Below, piece by piece: positions 7,700-15,786 of a DNA stretch of 64,000 nucleotides; position 1 is the stretch's first letter, and each line of letters begins with the position of its first letter. Origin of the DNA: Treponema socranskii subsp. buccale. GTDB lineage: Bacteria > Spirochaetota > Spirochaetia > Treponematales > Treponemataceae. The stretch lies in NCBI RefSeq assembly GCF_024181585.1, contig NZ_CP054258.1:248001-312000 (forward strand). Direction: 5' to 3'. The notes beneath the pieces were generated by a model. The model saw nothing but the letters and a program-made list of their open reading frames with translations. It searched no databases and was not told the DNA's origin. Made by a program: the position numbers and the translations under genes.

Positions 7700-10231
7700 G
7701 TGTACGTTTATCCCGATCTTATTAATCAGCTGCCGATTACACCGCATCTGGACGATATCTGCGTCTCTCTCAAATCTTCCCGCTCTCATTCTCTCATACT
7801 TACGGCGGAAACAGGTGCGGGAAAATCGACTGCGCTTCCGCTCGCGCTTCTCAATCACTTTTCGGGGAAAATTATTATGCTCGAACCGCGGAGGATTGCC
7901 GCTCTTTCCGTCGCATCGCGGGTTTCGACGCTGCTCGGAGAGGAGGTCGGGGAAACCGCAGGTTATGTGATGCGCCTCGAATCGAGAGTATCGGAGGCTA
8001 CGCGCTTTACCGTTATGACGGAAGCCGTTTTGACGCGCATGCTGCAGGATGATTTGCTTTTGGACGGCGTTTCCGTCGTCGTCCTCGATGAATTTCACGA
8101 GCGATCCGTGCAGGCCGATCTCGCGCTTGCATTTTTAAAAGAGACGCTGCCACTTCGTGACGATTTATACGTCGTCGTCATGTCGGCGACGATCGATACG
8201 GCATCGCTGTCGTCGTATCTCGCAGCCGGAGATGAAGCTGCACCGGTGTTTACCGTACCCGGCCGTCAATTTCCGGTCGATGTCGAATACGCAGGTGCCC
8301 TGCTTCCGTCGGATGCGGTGATGCGGGAATTGAGGAAGCGGGATGGGGGAAGCATCCTCGTGTTTCTTCCAGGTATAGCCGATATTCGAAAAACCGCGGC
8401 GGAACTCGAACGCGAAAGTGTCGACGCGGATATTTTGCTTTTGCACAGTTCGATCGATTTCGACAAACAGAAAAAAGTGCTCTCCCCTCCGGACGGCTTT
8501 TCTCGACGCCGTGTTATTTTATCGTCGTCGATCGCGGAGACATCTCTTTCTGTTCCCGGCGTGAGCGTTGTCATCGATTCGGGTTTGGCAAGAATCAATC
8601 GTATGAACGTCGCCGCCGGTATGGAGATGCTCGTCACCGAAACCGAAAGCGTCTTTTCGGCGGAGCAGCGGAAGGGCAGAGCGGGGCGTATGCAGCGCGG
8701 CCGATGTGTGCGCTTGTGGCGCGAAAACGATGTGCGCGTTGCAGAGACGACTCCCGAAATAGCCCGTACCGATTTAACGGAGCTCGTGCTCGAATGTGCC
8801 GAACGCGGCGTTTACAGGCGCGATGCGCTTTCATGGCTCACGCCTCCGAGCGCTGCCGCTTGGAAGAGCGCACAAAAATTATTAATTGCGCTCGGCTGTT
8901 TGACTGCGGAAAACAAGACGGATGCGGAAAATTCCGTGCGTATCACTTCACTCGGCAAAGCCGCTCTCACACTCGGTCTGCACCCGCGCCTTGCCTGCGT
9001 TGCGCTTTCGGCACTCAGCTTCGGAAACGCCTGCAAAAGCGCAGATAAAAAAAGCGGGATATCGAAAAAAGAGCGCGGCGGCCTTGCGTCCTGTGCCGAA
9101 GCGGCGCTTCAATGCGTGCTCGCGTACTCTCCTTATGCGGATTCTCCGGCCGCCTTGCAAAACCGTTTTTTTTCCGATCTTGTAAAGCGGCTTGCAAAAT
9201 GCGCATACCGTTTTCCCGATCTGTGCGGAAACTCCGGCTCGGAGGACTCGAGCGATGTTACCGCCGCCGTTTTGCTGCTTGCAGGATTTCCCGACCGCAT
9301 TGCGCATTTGGAAGGGGACGGTACGTATCGATTTCCTTCCGGTCGTGTCGCATCCCTTCCTAAAAAGGAGCGTGACGCTTTTCGCGTGTTTTCCGAGTGG
9401 ATCGTCGCGCCCGTCGTGGATGCGGGAGAAAAGGAAGGCCGTATCTATCGATGGGAAGCGCTTTCTGCGGAAGAAGCGGAAGCATGGCTTTCGGTACGGA
9501 GCGAAACGTATACGGAAACGGAATTTGCGGAAGGGACTTATTCGCTTCGAAAAACCGAATACACTTGTTTCGGAAAAATCGTATTGGCGGAAAGACGCGT
9601 CGCCGTGCAGGATGGAGATTTTGCATACGCCGTGTGCCGTGCAGTCGAAAAGAACGGTATCGCAAGGCTTCCGTTCGGTGAAAAGACGAAAGCGTTTTTA
9701 GCGCGTGCGCGTTTTTATGAAACGCATACGAGAGCCTTCCGCACAGTCGACGACGGTTCTGCGGTAAGCGTTGTCGGTACGTATACGATCGCAAAGTCGT
9801 CCGAAGAAAATTTAATAAAAACCGTACGCGAATGGCTCCCGCCTTTTTTGACGGGAACTACGCTCCGCGAAAACGCGGTATACGATGCGCTTTATTATTA
9901 TCTTGACGGAGCGAAGGTCGATAAGAATGTGCCGCAAACGATTGTGCTCGCGAATGGAAAATTCTGTACGCTTTTATACGATACGGCCGCGGAAGGAATT
10001 ATTCGACCGACGATCGAAATAATCGTCCAGAAGATTTTCGGCTGTTTTGAAACGCCCCGCGTTATGGGTGTGCCGGTGCTTTTCAAACTGCTTTCTCCCG
10101 CGAGACGCCCGCTTCAAATTACCGACGATCTTGCAGGTTTTTGGAGCGGCGCGTGGCCGGAAATCTGCAAAGAGATGAAAGGCCGATATCCGAAACACAA
10201 CTGGGATTACCGCGCCGTCGAGAGGGAATAA
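7700..10231 (+). CDS. hrpB: ATP-dependent helicase HrpB
   Basis: An 843-residue DEAH/RHA-type helicase. Walker A GAGKST is at residues 39-44, motif II DEFH at 130-133, motif III SAT near 162, and an arginine-finger region QRKGRAGR follows. The C-terminal half matches the HrpB-specific region. The GTG at 7700 is used because an in-frame stop (7691) lies just upstream and the N-terminus then aligns with the family start (LPITPHL before the P-loop). There is no SD; the promoter -10 ends 5 bases earlier, so the message is probably leaderless. The cellular role of HrpB is still unclear in bacteria. Confidence 0.93.
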   Translation: MYVYPDLINQLPITPHLDDICVSLKSSRSHSLILTAETGAGKSTALPLALLNHFSGKIIMLEPRRIAALSVASRVSTLLGEEVGETAGYVMRLESRVSEATRFTVMTEAVLTRMLQDDLLLDGVSVVVLDEFHERSVQADLALAFLKETLPLRDDLYVVVMSATIDTASLSSYLAAGDEAAPVFTVPGRQFPVDVEYAGALLPSDAVMRELRKRDGGSILVFLPGIADIRKTAAELERESVDADILLLHSSIDFDKQKKVLSPPDGFSRRRVILSSSIAETSLSVPGVSVVIDSGLARINRMNVAAGMEMLVTETESVFSAEQRKGRAGRMQRGRCVRLWRENDVRVAETTPEIARTDLTELVLECAERGVYRRDALSWLTPPSAAAWKSAQKLLIALGCLTAENKTDAENSVRITSLGKAALTLGLHPRLACVALSALSFGNACKSADKKSGISKKERGGLASCAEAALQCVLAYSPYADSPAALQNRFFSDLVKRLAKCAYRFPDLCGNSGSEDSSDVTAAVLLLAGFPDRIAHLEGDGTYRFPSGRVASLPKKERDAFRVFSEWIVAPVVDAGEKEGRIYRWEALSAEEAEAWLSVRSETYTETEFAEGTYSLRKTEYTCFGKIVLAERRVAVQDGDFAYAVCRAVEKNGIARLPFGEKTKAFLARARFYETHTRAFRTVDDGSAVSVVGTYTIAKSSEENLIKTVREWLPPFLTGTTLRENAVYDALYYYLDGAKVDKNVPQTIVLANGKFCTLLYDTAAEGIIRPTIEIIVQKIFGCFETPRVMGVPVLFKLLSPARRPLQITDDLAGFWSGAWPEICKEMKGRYPKHNWDYRAVERE

Positions 10232-10320
10232 CTCCGATCGGATTCTATTTGTGCATCAGGCTATGTTGATTAAGTTTGCCGCTCATCTGATAGGGGATGC
10301 CGGTTTTTCGAGATACTCCA

Positions 10321-11199
10321 TTATAAATTTTTGATTTCCGCTTCCGAGAGGCCGGTCGCTTTTGCTATCGCTTCAAGACTCATCTGCATACCCGATAAAA
10401 TTTTTGCCGTCTCTCGCTTTGCTTGATAAGCTCCTGCAGCAATGCCGTCGCGTCTGCCTTGTAAGAGTCCGTCTTTTCTGCCTTTGCGTATTCCTGCAGC
10501 AACGCCCCGCTCAAAACCGATCTTTTCACCCAGCTGTAAACTTTCTCTGCGTAAGTCATCTTCATGAATATTCAACGACATATACCAGCTCCTGAACTTT
10601 TCGTTCCGTTTCGCTTTTTCGACAAGCGCATCGATGTGCTGCGTAAAACCGCTCGTCGCCCGCCTCTCGCAAAGATACTTCAACAAAGCGCTCAATTCAG
10701 GCTCATCTTCTTTACCGTAGGCACCCACATTATAAAATACTTTATACGATTTGTCATCAAGAAAAAGAGTACCGTCGGCGGTACAGATATTGCGGAATTC
10801 GTAGACAGGCAAGCCCTTCCCGAAGGGATCCTGCGTACAGATAAAAATGACGTAGCTCTCTTTTAATTCCGCATAGCTTTGTCCTCTCAAGAGGTTATCG
10901 ACATCCATAAGGCTTTGGTAATAGCGCGTGCGTTTGGGAAGAAAAGGCGGGATCGACGTTTGTATTTCGATATCAAATACACGCTCCGAGTCGGAAACAT
11001 AAACGTCGAGGCGTATGCCCTTGCTTTCGTAAAAGGGTGCTATTGTTTTTTGCAGGGAGGGATATTCGATTTTACCGACTTTGATATGCAAAAGCCGTTC
11101 GATGACACCCTTACATATAAATTGATTTTTCATGACCGTGCCGAACATAAAGTCGTCGGTAAAGGTGAGTTCTTCGACAGGTTTGTGGGTATATTCCAT
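10321..11199 (-). CDS. Rpn-family PD-(D/E)XK nuclease (recombination-promoting), copy 1
   Basis: A 292-residue Rpn/PDDEXK_2 protein. The catalytic pattern is visible as RLDVYV (D65) followed by FDIEIQ (E78, Q80), the D...ExQ variant usual for Rpn proteins. The C-terminus is Gly/Arg-rich with short repeats and ends in a helix-turn-helix-like tail, [15 protein letters not shown]. Rpn proteins cleave DNA and stimulate recA-independent recombination in E. coli. GAGGAT lies before the ATG. A 9-bp stem ATATATCGC/GCGATATAT sits at 11250-11274 upstream and may be a regulatory or palindromic site. It diverges from Rpn copy 2. Confidence 0.85.
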   Translation of the reverse strand: MEYTHKPVEELTFTDDFMFGTVMKNQFICKGVIERLLHIKVGKIEYPSLQKTIAPFYESKGIRLDVYVSDSERVFDIEIQTSIPPFLPKRTRYYQSLMDVDNLLRGQSYAELKESYVIFICTQDPFGKGLPVYEFRNICTADGTLFLDDKSYKVFYNVGAYGKEDEPELSALLKYLCERRATSGFTQHIDALVEKAKRNEKFRSWYMSLNIHEDDLRRESLQLGEKIGFERGVAAGIRKGRKDGLLQGRRDGIAAGAYQAKRETAKILSGMQMSLEAIAKATGLSEAEIKNL

Positions 11200-11390
11200 G
11201 GGGATATCCTCAGTTGTTGAGATAGTGCAGGCAAGAAAGCCGCCGAACTATATATCGCCTACAAAGCGATATATTACGCGGTTTTTTATGAACTGCCCCG
11301 AACGGTGATTCCGCAGCTCCTTCTCCAAAATCGCTTCAAAAACCTCCGAAATCGCAATATCTCCGCGATATATATTTAGTGAAGTATTAT

Positions 11391-11646
11391 CAGGATAACC
11401 GCACCGAAAATTGTATTCCTAAAAAATAGCGTATAACATAAAAAATCGGCTGCACTCCCGGCAGCAGCCCTGCCGTCCGCCGCGGCAGACCGTAATCGGA
11501 ATCGGACTGCGCAATCTCTTTTTACAAAGAGATTGCTTGCCATCGGTCAGAGCGGCTCGGCGGCAGTTCCACTGCCTCGCGTTCCGCCTTTTTTATGTAA
11601 GTATGCGCTTCTTTTCTAAGTACCCATTTCCGGTGCGGTTATCCCG
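11391..11646 (+). repeat. 256-bp inverted-repeat element, copy 1
   Basis: The terminal inverted repeats are 11391-11410 and 11627-11646, with the core GGATAACCGCACCG present at both ends. Inside are an A run then ATCGGC, a stem CAGACCG...CGGTCAG with one mismatch, a central 11-bp hairpin (11511-11521/11526-11536) and a T run near 11588. The interior is about 90% identical to the copies at 12733-12989 and 50241-50493. It occupies the whole leader of Rpn copy 2, and its last bases form the GGAGG ribosome site of that gene. No target-site duplication is visible for this copy. Confidence 0.85.
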
Positions 11647-11654
11647 GAGGTTTT

Positions 11655-12533
11655 ATGGTAAAGTATAATCGACGATACAAAGATTCGGTCTTTGTCGATT
11701 TTTTCGGCGAAGATAAAAACGCTAAGAGCAATTTTCTTTCGCTCTACAACGCATTGCATGGAACAGAACTTGACGCATCGGCGGAACTCGAACCGCTCCG
11801 TCTCGAACAGGTGATGTATATGGCTTTCCGCAATGACGTCGCTTATCTCATAGATGACAAAATCATCGCTCTCGTAGAACATCAAGCTACTGTAAATGTC
11901 AACATGCCGCTCCGCTTTTTACAGTATGCCGCTCGGCTTTATGAGTGCATACAAAACCCGCGAGACCGTTATCTCAGACGTTTGAAAAAGATTCCGATGC
12001 CTGAGTTTTACGTATTCTACAACGGGAAAGAGGATTACCCCGAAAGCACGACGCTCCGTCTTTCCGATGCCTTTATGACGATGCCTGAAAAACCTGCTCT
12101 CGAAGTCGTTGTCAGCGTGACGAATATCAATTATAATAAGGGAAGTGAAATCTTACACACGTGCAAACCGCTGAAAGAATACACGCTGTTCATTGAAACC
12201 GTGAGGAGACACACGAAGCTCGACAGTGAAAACGGCTTTCGGAACGCGATCAAAGAGTGTATACAAAACGACATCCTGAGGGAATACTTACAGCGAAAAA
12301 GCCGGGAGGTGATGAATATGTTAATTGCCGAATATGATTATGATGTGGATATAGCCGTGCAGCGGGAAGAAGCGTTACAAGAAGGCGAAGCGAAAGGTTT
12401 TTCAGAAGGCATTTCCGAAGGTTCATATCAAAAAGCGCTTGAAACGGCTCAAATCTTAAAACAGCTAGGCGATCCCATACAAAAGATTGCCCAAGCGACC
12501 GGCCTTACCGAAAAAGGAATCAAACAGCTGTAA
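11655..12533 (+). CDS. Rpn-family PD-(D/E)XK nuclease, copy 2
   Basis: A 292-residue Rpn-like protein that is only distantly similar to copy 1. The nuclease pattern is NDVAYLIDD (D61) followed by ALVEHQ (E75, Q77), and VFYNGKEDYPE matches the family. The tail IAQATGLTEKGIKQL repeats the helix-turn-helix-like end of copy 1. Near residues 240-255 there is a Glu/Gly-rich segment of short repeats. GGAGG at 11646-11650 is the ribosome site. The gene is bracketed by inverted copies of the 256-bp element (11391-11646 and 12733-12989), which suggests a composite or self-associated unit. Confidence 0.85.
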   Translation: MVKYNRRYKDSVFVDFFGEDKNAKSNFLSLYNALHGTELDASAELEPLRLEQVMYMAFRNDVAYLIDDKIIALVEHQATVNVNMPLRFLQYAARLYECIQNPRDRYLRRLKKIPMPEFYVFYNGKEDYPESTTLRLSDAFMTMPEKPALEVVVSVTNINYNKGSEILHTCKPLKEYTLFIETVRRHTKLDSENGFRNAIKECIQNDILREYLQRKSREVMNMLIAEYDYDVDIAVQREEALQEGEAKGFSEGISEGSYQKALETAQILKQLGDPIQKIAQATGLTEKGIKQL

Positions 12534-12535
12534 GC

Positions 12536-12640
12536 CGAGCTGCTCGCGCGGCAGCAATTCGTCACATCTTCGACCGCCTCTCGTTTTACCTCTTTTCATT
12601 TACATGCTTTTTTCCGTGTATACATTTCCGGTGCAACCGT
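12536..12640 (+). repeat. Degenerate right-end fragment of the 256-bp element
   Basis: Directly after the Rpn stop, GAGCTGCTCG followed by a GCGGCAG block and then CATTTCCGGTGC resembles the right third of copy 1, with many changes. It is a probable decayed or partial copy. Confidence 0.4.
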
Positions 12641-12645
12641 TCTGA

Positions 12646-12694
12646 AAACATCGCATTTTCAAAGTTAGCTCTAAAAACTGCAGTTTTAGAGGTT
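12646..12694 (+). repeat. Short hairpin repeat, copy A
   Basis: TCGCATTTTCAAAGTTA and the hairpin CTCTAAAAACTG...TTTTAGAG recur almost unchanged at 34087-34135. Each copy forms a hairpin of 8-12 bp. Confidence 0.75.
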
Positions 12695-12732
12695 CCAATA
12701 ATTAATAAAACAAAAATATCACGTGTCCTCGA

Positions 12733-12989
12733 CAGGGATTACGCATGAAAAATGTATACACAGAAAAGAGACATAATATAAAATAAAAAAGGCGGAACGC
12801 GAGGCAGCGGCAATGCCGCCGAGCCGCTCAGACCGATGGCAAGCGAACTTTTTGGTAAAAAAGTTCGCGCAGTCCGATTCCAATCACGGTCTGCCGCGGC
12901 GAACGGCAGGGCTGCTGCCGGGAGTGCAGCCGATTTTTTACGGTAATGGTTATTTTTTGAGGAATATAGATTCTCATGCGTAAGCCCTG
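12733..12989 (-). mobile_element. 257-bp MITE-like element, copy 2, with target-site duplication
   Basis: The terminal inverted repeats CAGGGATTACGCATGAAAA (12733-12751) and its near-complement at 12971-12989 match at 17 of 19 positions. The 9-bp direct repeat TGTCCTCGA sits immediately outside both ends (12724-12732 and 12990-12998), the mark of a transposition event. It is reversed relative to copy 1. The central hairpin stem is GCGAACTTTTT (12843-12853/12858-12868), unlike the stem in the other copies. It has no coding capacity, so it must have been moved in trans. Confidence 0.85.
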
Positions 12990-12998
12990 TGTCCTCGA

Positions 12999-13434
12999 TT
13001 AATAAAAGTTGTGAAAATCAGCGGAATATGTTATAATAATCATAGAATAGCGGAACTGTTCGACATCGGAAGACGTGCATCCTGCAAAAGTTTTCAGAGG
13101 AGGTACGATACAAAGCGCGGCTAAAATAGCGCCGTCGCTAAAGTCCGGAGACGAAAAACGCCGAAGCGTTTTTCTTTTATGGGAGACACTCGCGATTTCT
13201 GTGTATTGCTCGAAATCGCAGCGTTCTTATCTCGAGTTTGCGTTGCAAACTCGACTATTTTACGTGTGCGCTCCGCTCGAAACTGCGCGCTGACGCGCTT
13301 GTTGCGAGATACGCGCACGGCTAAAAACTTCTTGGAAATTGATTCGAAGTCCGCGAAAGCGGACACGTAGAATCAGTTCTTTGCAGAACGAGCCGAAGGC
13401 TCTAATTTCCTACAAAAGTTTTTATGGGAGGTTT
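12999..13434. repeat. Non-coding leader region of repeats before the BspA-like gene
   Basis: No gene is seen here. 13245-13332 is a roughly 90-bp GC-rich repeat (GCAAACTCGACTATT ... GCGCACGGCTAAAAACTT) with a clear reverse copy at 33640-33740. CAAAAGTTTTTATGGGAGG just before the lipoprotein ATG matches the leaders at 33612-33630 and 33865-33882 on the minus strand. A decayed version, GCAAAAGTTTTCAGAGGAGG, lies at about 13084-13103. Confidence 0.65.
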
Positions 13435-15457
13435 ATGATGAACAAAGTAAAATCGAACCCTGTACATTTGTATAGGGGGAGGGGAGCTCGGTAAAACCCT
13501 TTTAAAAAAAGTACCGATTACAGCGGGCGTTTTGCTTTTTGCCGCAGCGCTCGTTTTTACAAGCTGCTCCAACGGCAGCGATTCGGGCGGAACCCCGCCG
13601 GTAACAAAGTACAAAGTAGCGCTTGACCGCAATATCGGCGGCAATGTAAGGGTATCGCCCGCACTGAGCGAAGACGGCATGGCAGCCGAAAATACCGAGC
13701 TTACCTTTACGGCAGAACCGCTTCAAGGCTATGATCTTGAAAAGTGGGAGCTTGACGGCACAGAAGTAAACGGCACGGAGAAGACCTACACGCTCAAAGT
13801 TACGGCAAACGCACAGGTTTTTGTATTCTTTAAAAGAAACGGCGAGCCGCTTCCTGCCCTGCAGACGGTAACGCTTACCGAGCCGGAGCACGGCATCGTA
13901 GATACCGTTCCGATAATTCCCGTCCATCACAAAGTGCCCTATGGCAGCGAAATTACCTTTAAGGCAGTACCGGATGCAGGCTATGCGGTAGATACGTGGA
14001 CGGTTTTGGCGGGCTCATTTTTACTAGGCGGTACCGACGGAAGTACGAGCGCGACGCTTAAAATCACCGAAGACGTTACCGTAACCGTAACCTTTAAGCA
14101 GGTACTGTGTAAAATCGATTTCGGCGTGGACGGCGGAAACGGCACGCTTACAGCAAAAGTTGACGGCACGGAAATCAGTTCGGGCGATACGGTCGAACAC
14201 GGCAAAACCGTCGTCTTTACGGCAGAGCCTGCCGGTTCGAGCTGTGAAGTGGAACAATGGACGAACAACGGAACACCTATCGCCGCAGTGGGAACAAACA
14301 CAACCTACAACCATACCGTAACGGCAGCGGCAAACATCAAAGTAAAGTTTAAAAGTACCTATACCGGTCCTGCACTCACTCTGGATACGCGGAACTTTAC
14401 CAAAGAAAAGGGACAAAACTTTACCTACACGCTTGTAACGTCGGGTTCGGGCAGCTACATGGCAACGCCTGAAACGGCGGGCATCATCACGCTCGATACG
14501 GCTAACTTGAACAGTCACGGCAATATTACGGTAACGTGCAGCAATGCCGGCTCAACGCGCATAAAGGTAACCGACACGGTAAGCGGACAAACCGCCCTTT
14601 CAGGTACCATTACCGTAAAAAACCCACCGCCTCAATATGACTACTTTGAAGAAGGCGGCGTGCGCTACCACATAAGGAACAAAGATGAGCGAAAGGTGAG
14701 TGTAACCGCTTATACAGATTCTTCAAACTATGCGCCGTACACGGGAACATCGCTTACCATACCCAAAGAAGTTACCCACGGCGGTGTAACCTACACGGTA
14801 ACAGGTGTAGAGCGGGTCTCTACCTGGGGAACTACGCTGCAAAGCGTAACGGTCGCATCCGATAACGCCTACCTTTTGGCCGAAAACGGCGTTATCTTTA
14901 ACAAAGATAAAACCGTACTGTTAGGCTATCTGCCGGGTAAACCGGACGCTTCTTACATCGTTCCTGCAAGCGTAAGAAAATTGGGAAAGGCTTCTTTCAG
15001 CAATATTTCCGCACTGACTTCCGTTACGCTGCCAAACGGCTTAAAGACTATTGATTGGCTTGTGTTTTACGAATGCCCCAACCTTGCAACACTTAACTTG
15101 CCGTCTTCGCTGGAATCTATCGGCGATTATTCGCTGCGCAGCATAAAAGTGAGTTCGATGGTTGTGCCGGAAAACATAAAAGTTCTTAATAACGGCTCTC
15201 TTGCCTTCTGCCCCGAATTGATATCGGTCGAGCTCCCTTCAACGCTTGCCCAAATAAGGTGGTATTTACTTTCGAGAAATCCTAAACTGAAGACGGTAAC
15301 GTGCAAAGCGGCAAATCCGCCGGTCATTACAGCTGGCCAAGAAGTGTTTAAAGGCACGCCCATCGCATTCGCAACGCTCCGCGTCCCCGCCGGCTCCAAA
15401 GCGCTCTACCAAGCCGCAGAAGGCTGGAAAGACTTCGGCACGATTGAGGAGTTTTGA
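13435..15457 (+). CDS. BspA-like LRR lipoprotein with a frameshift in its signal region
   Basis: GGGAGG (13426-13431) leads into ATGATG (13435/13438), but that frame stops at 13492. The main open frame carries LKKVPITAGVLLFAAAL and the lipobox FTSC, and then 640 residues. Removing one G from the run at 13475-13479 joins the two into a normal lipoprotein signal. The mature part has three divergent InlB/Flg_new-type repeats (phrases such as FTAEP and WELDG), an Ig-like stretch, and a C-terminal BspA-type LRR_5 domain. It is a likely surface adhesin. As read, the gene is out of frame; slipped-strand phase variation, decay, sequencing error, or weak use of a TTG at 13532 could each explain it. 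Confidence 0.8.
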
Positions 15458-15606
15458 CGGTGCCGTCCTAAACGGCATACGATGAGGGTCCGCCACTGGT
15501 ATCGGAATTGCACATCCGTGTGCGGTGACTAAAGATAACTTCCCGCTTTTCTAGGGGGTTTTTAGGGGTGGAACCCCTAAACAGTGCGAGGAAGAAGGAT
15601 GGGGTT

Positions 15607-15659
15607 ATAGGGGCAGGGAGAAACCCCTGCCCTGAACGGGGGTGTCGCCCTGCCCCTAT
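15607..15659. repeat. 12-bp GC-rich inverted repeat
   Basis: ATAGGGGCAGGG (15607-15618) pairs with CCCTGCCCCTAT (15648-15659). Additional AGGGGT/ACCCCT pairs lie at 15561-15580. The 15458-15786 gap holds no gene, only these palindromes and a terminator. Confidence 0.7.
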
Positions 15660-15683
15660 TTGATTACAAATTAAACTGATCTG

Positions 15684-15729
15684 ACCGCTCTCAAGTTGGA
15701 GGAAACTTCGGCTTGGAGCGGTTTTTTTT
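15684..15729 (+). terminator. Rho-independent terminator of the BspA-like gene
   Basis: ACCGCTC (15684-15690) pairs with GAGCGGT (15716-15722), with an inner AAGTT...AACTT helix, and is followed by eight T residues. Confidence 0.8.
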
Positions 15730-15786
15730 GTGCGAGGGGGCAATTGCCGGCCGGCGGCTTTATTGTTTTGCATCGGAGTATGTTTA

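Noticed and set aside
10321-12989. Prophage or complete transposon around the Rpn genes
   Set aside because: No phage structural genes, integrase or transposase other than the Rpn-type nucleases is present.
11391-12998. CRISPR array
   Set aside because: The repeats here are long inverted elements, not short regularly spaced direct repeats, and no cas gene is present.
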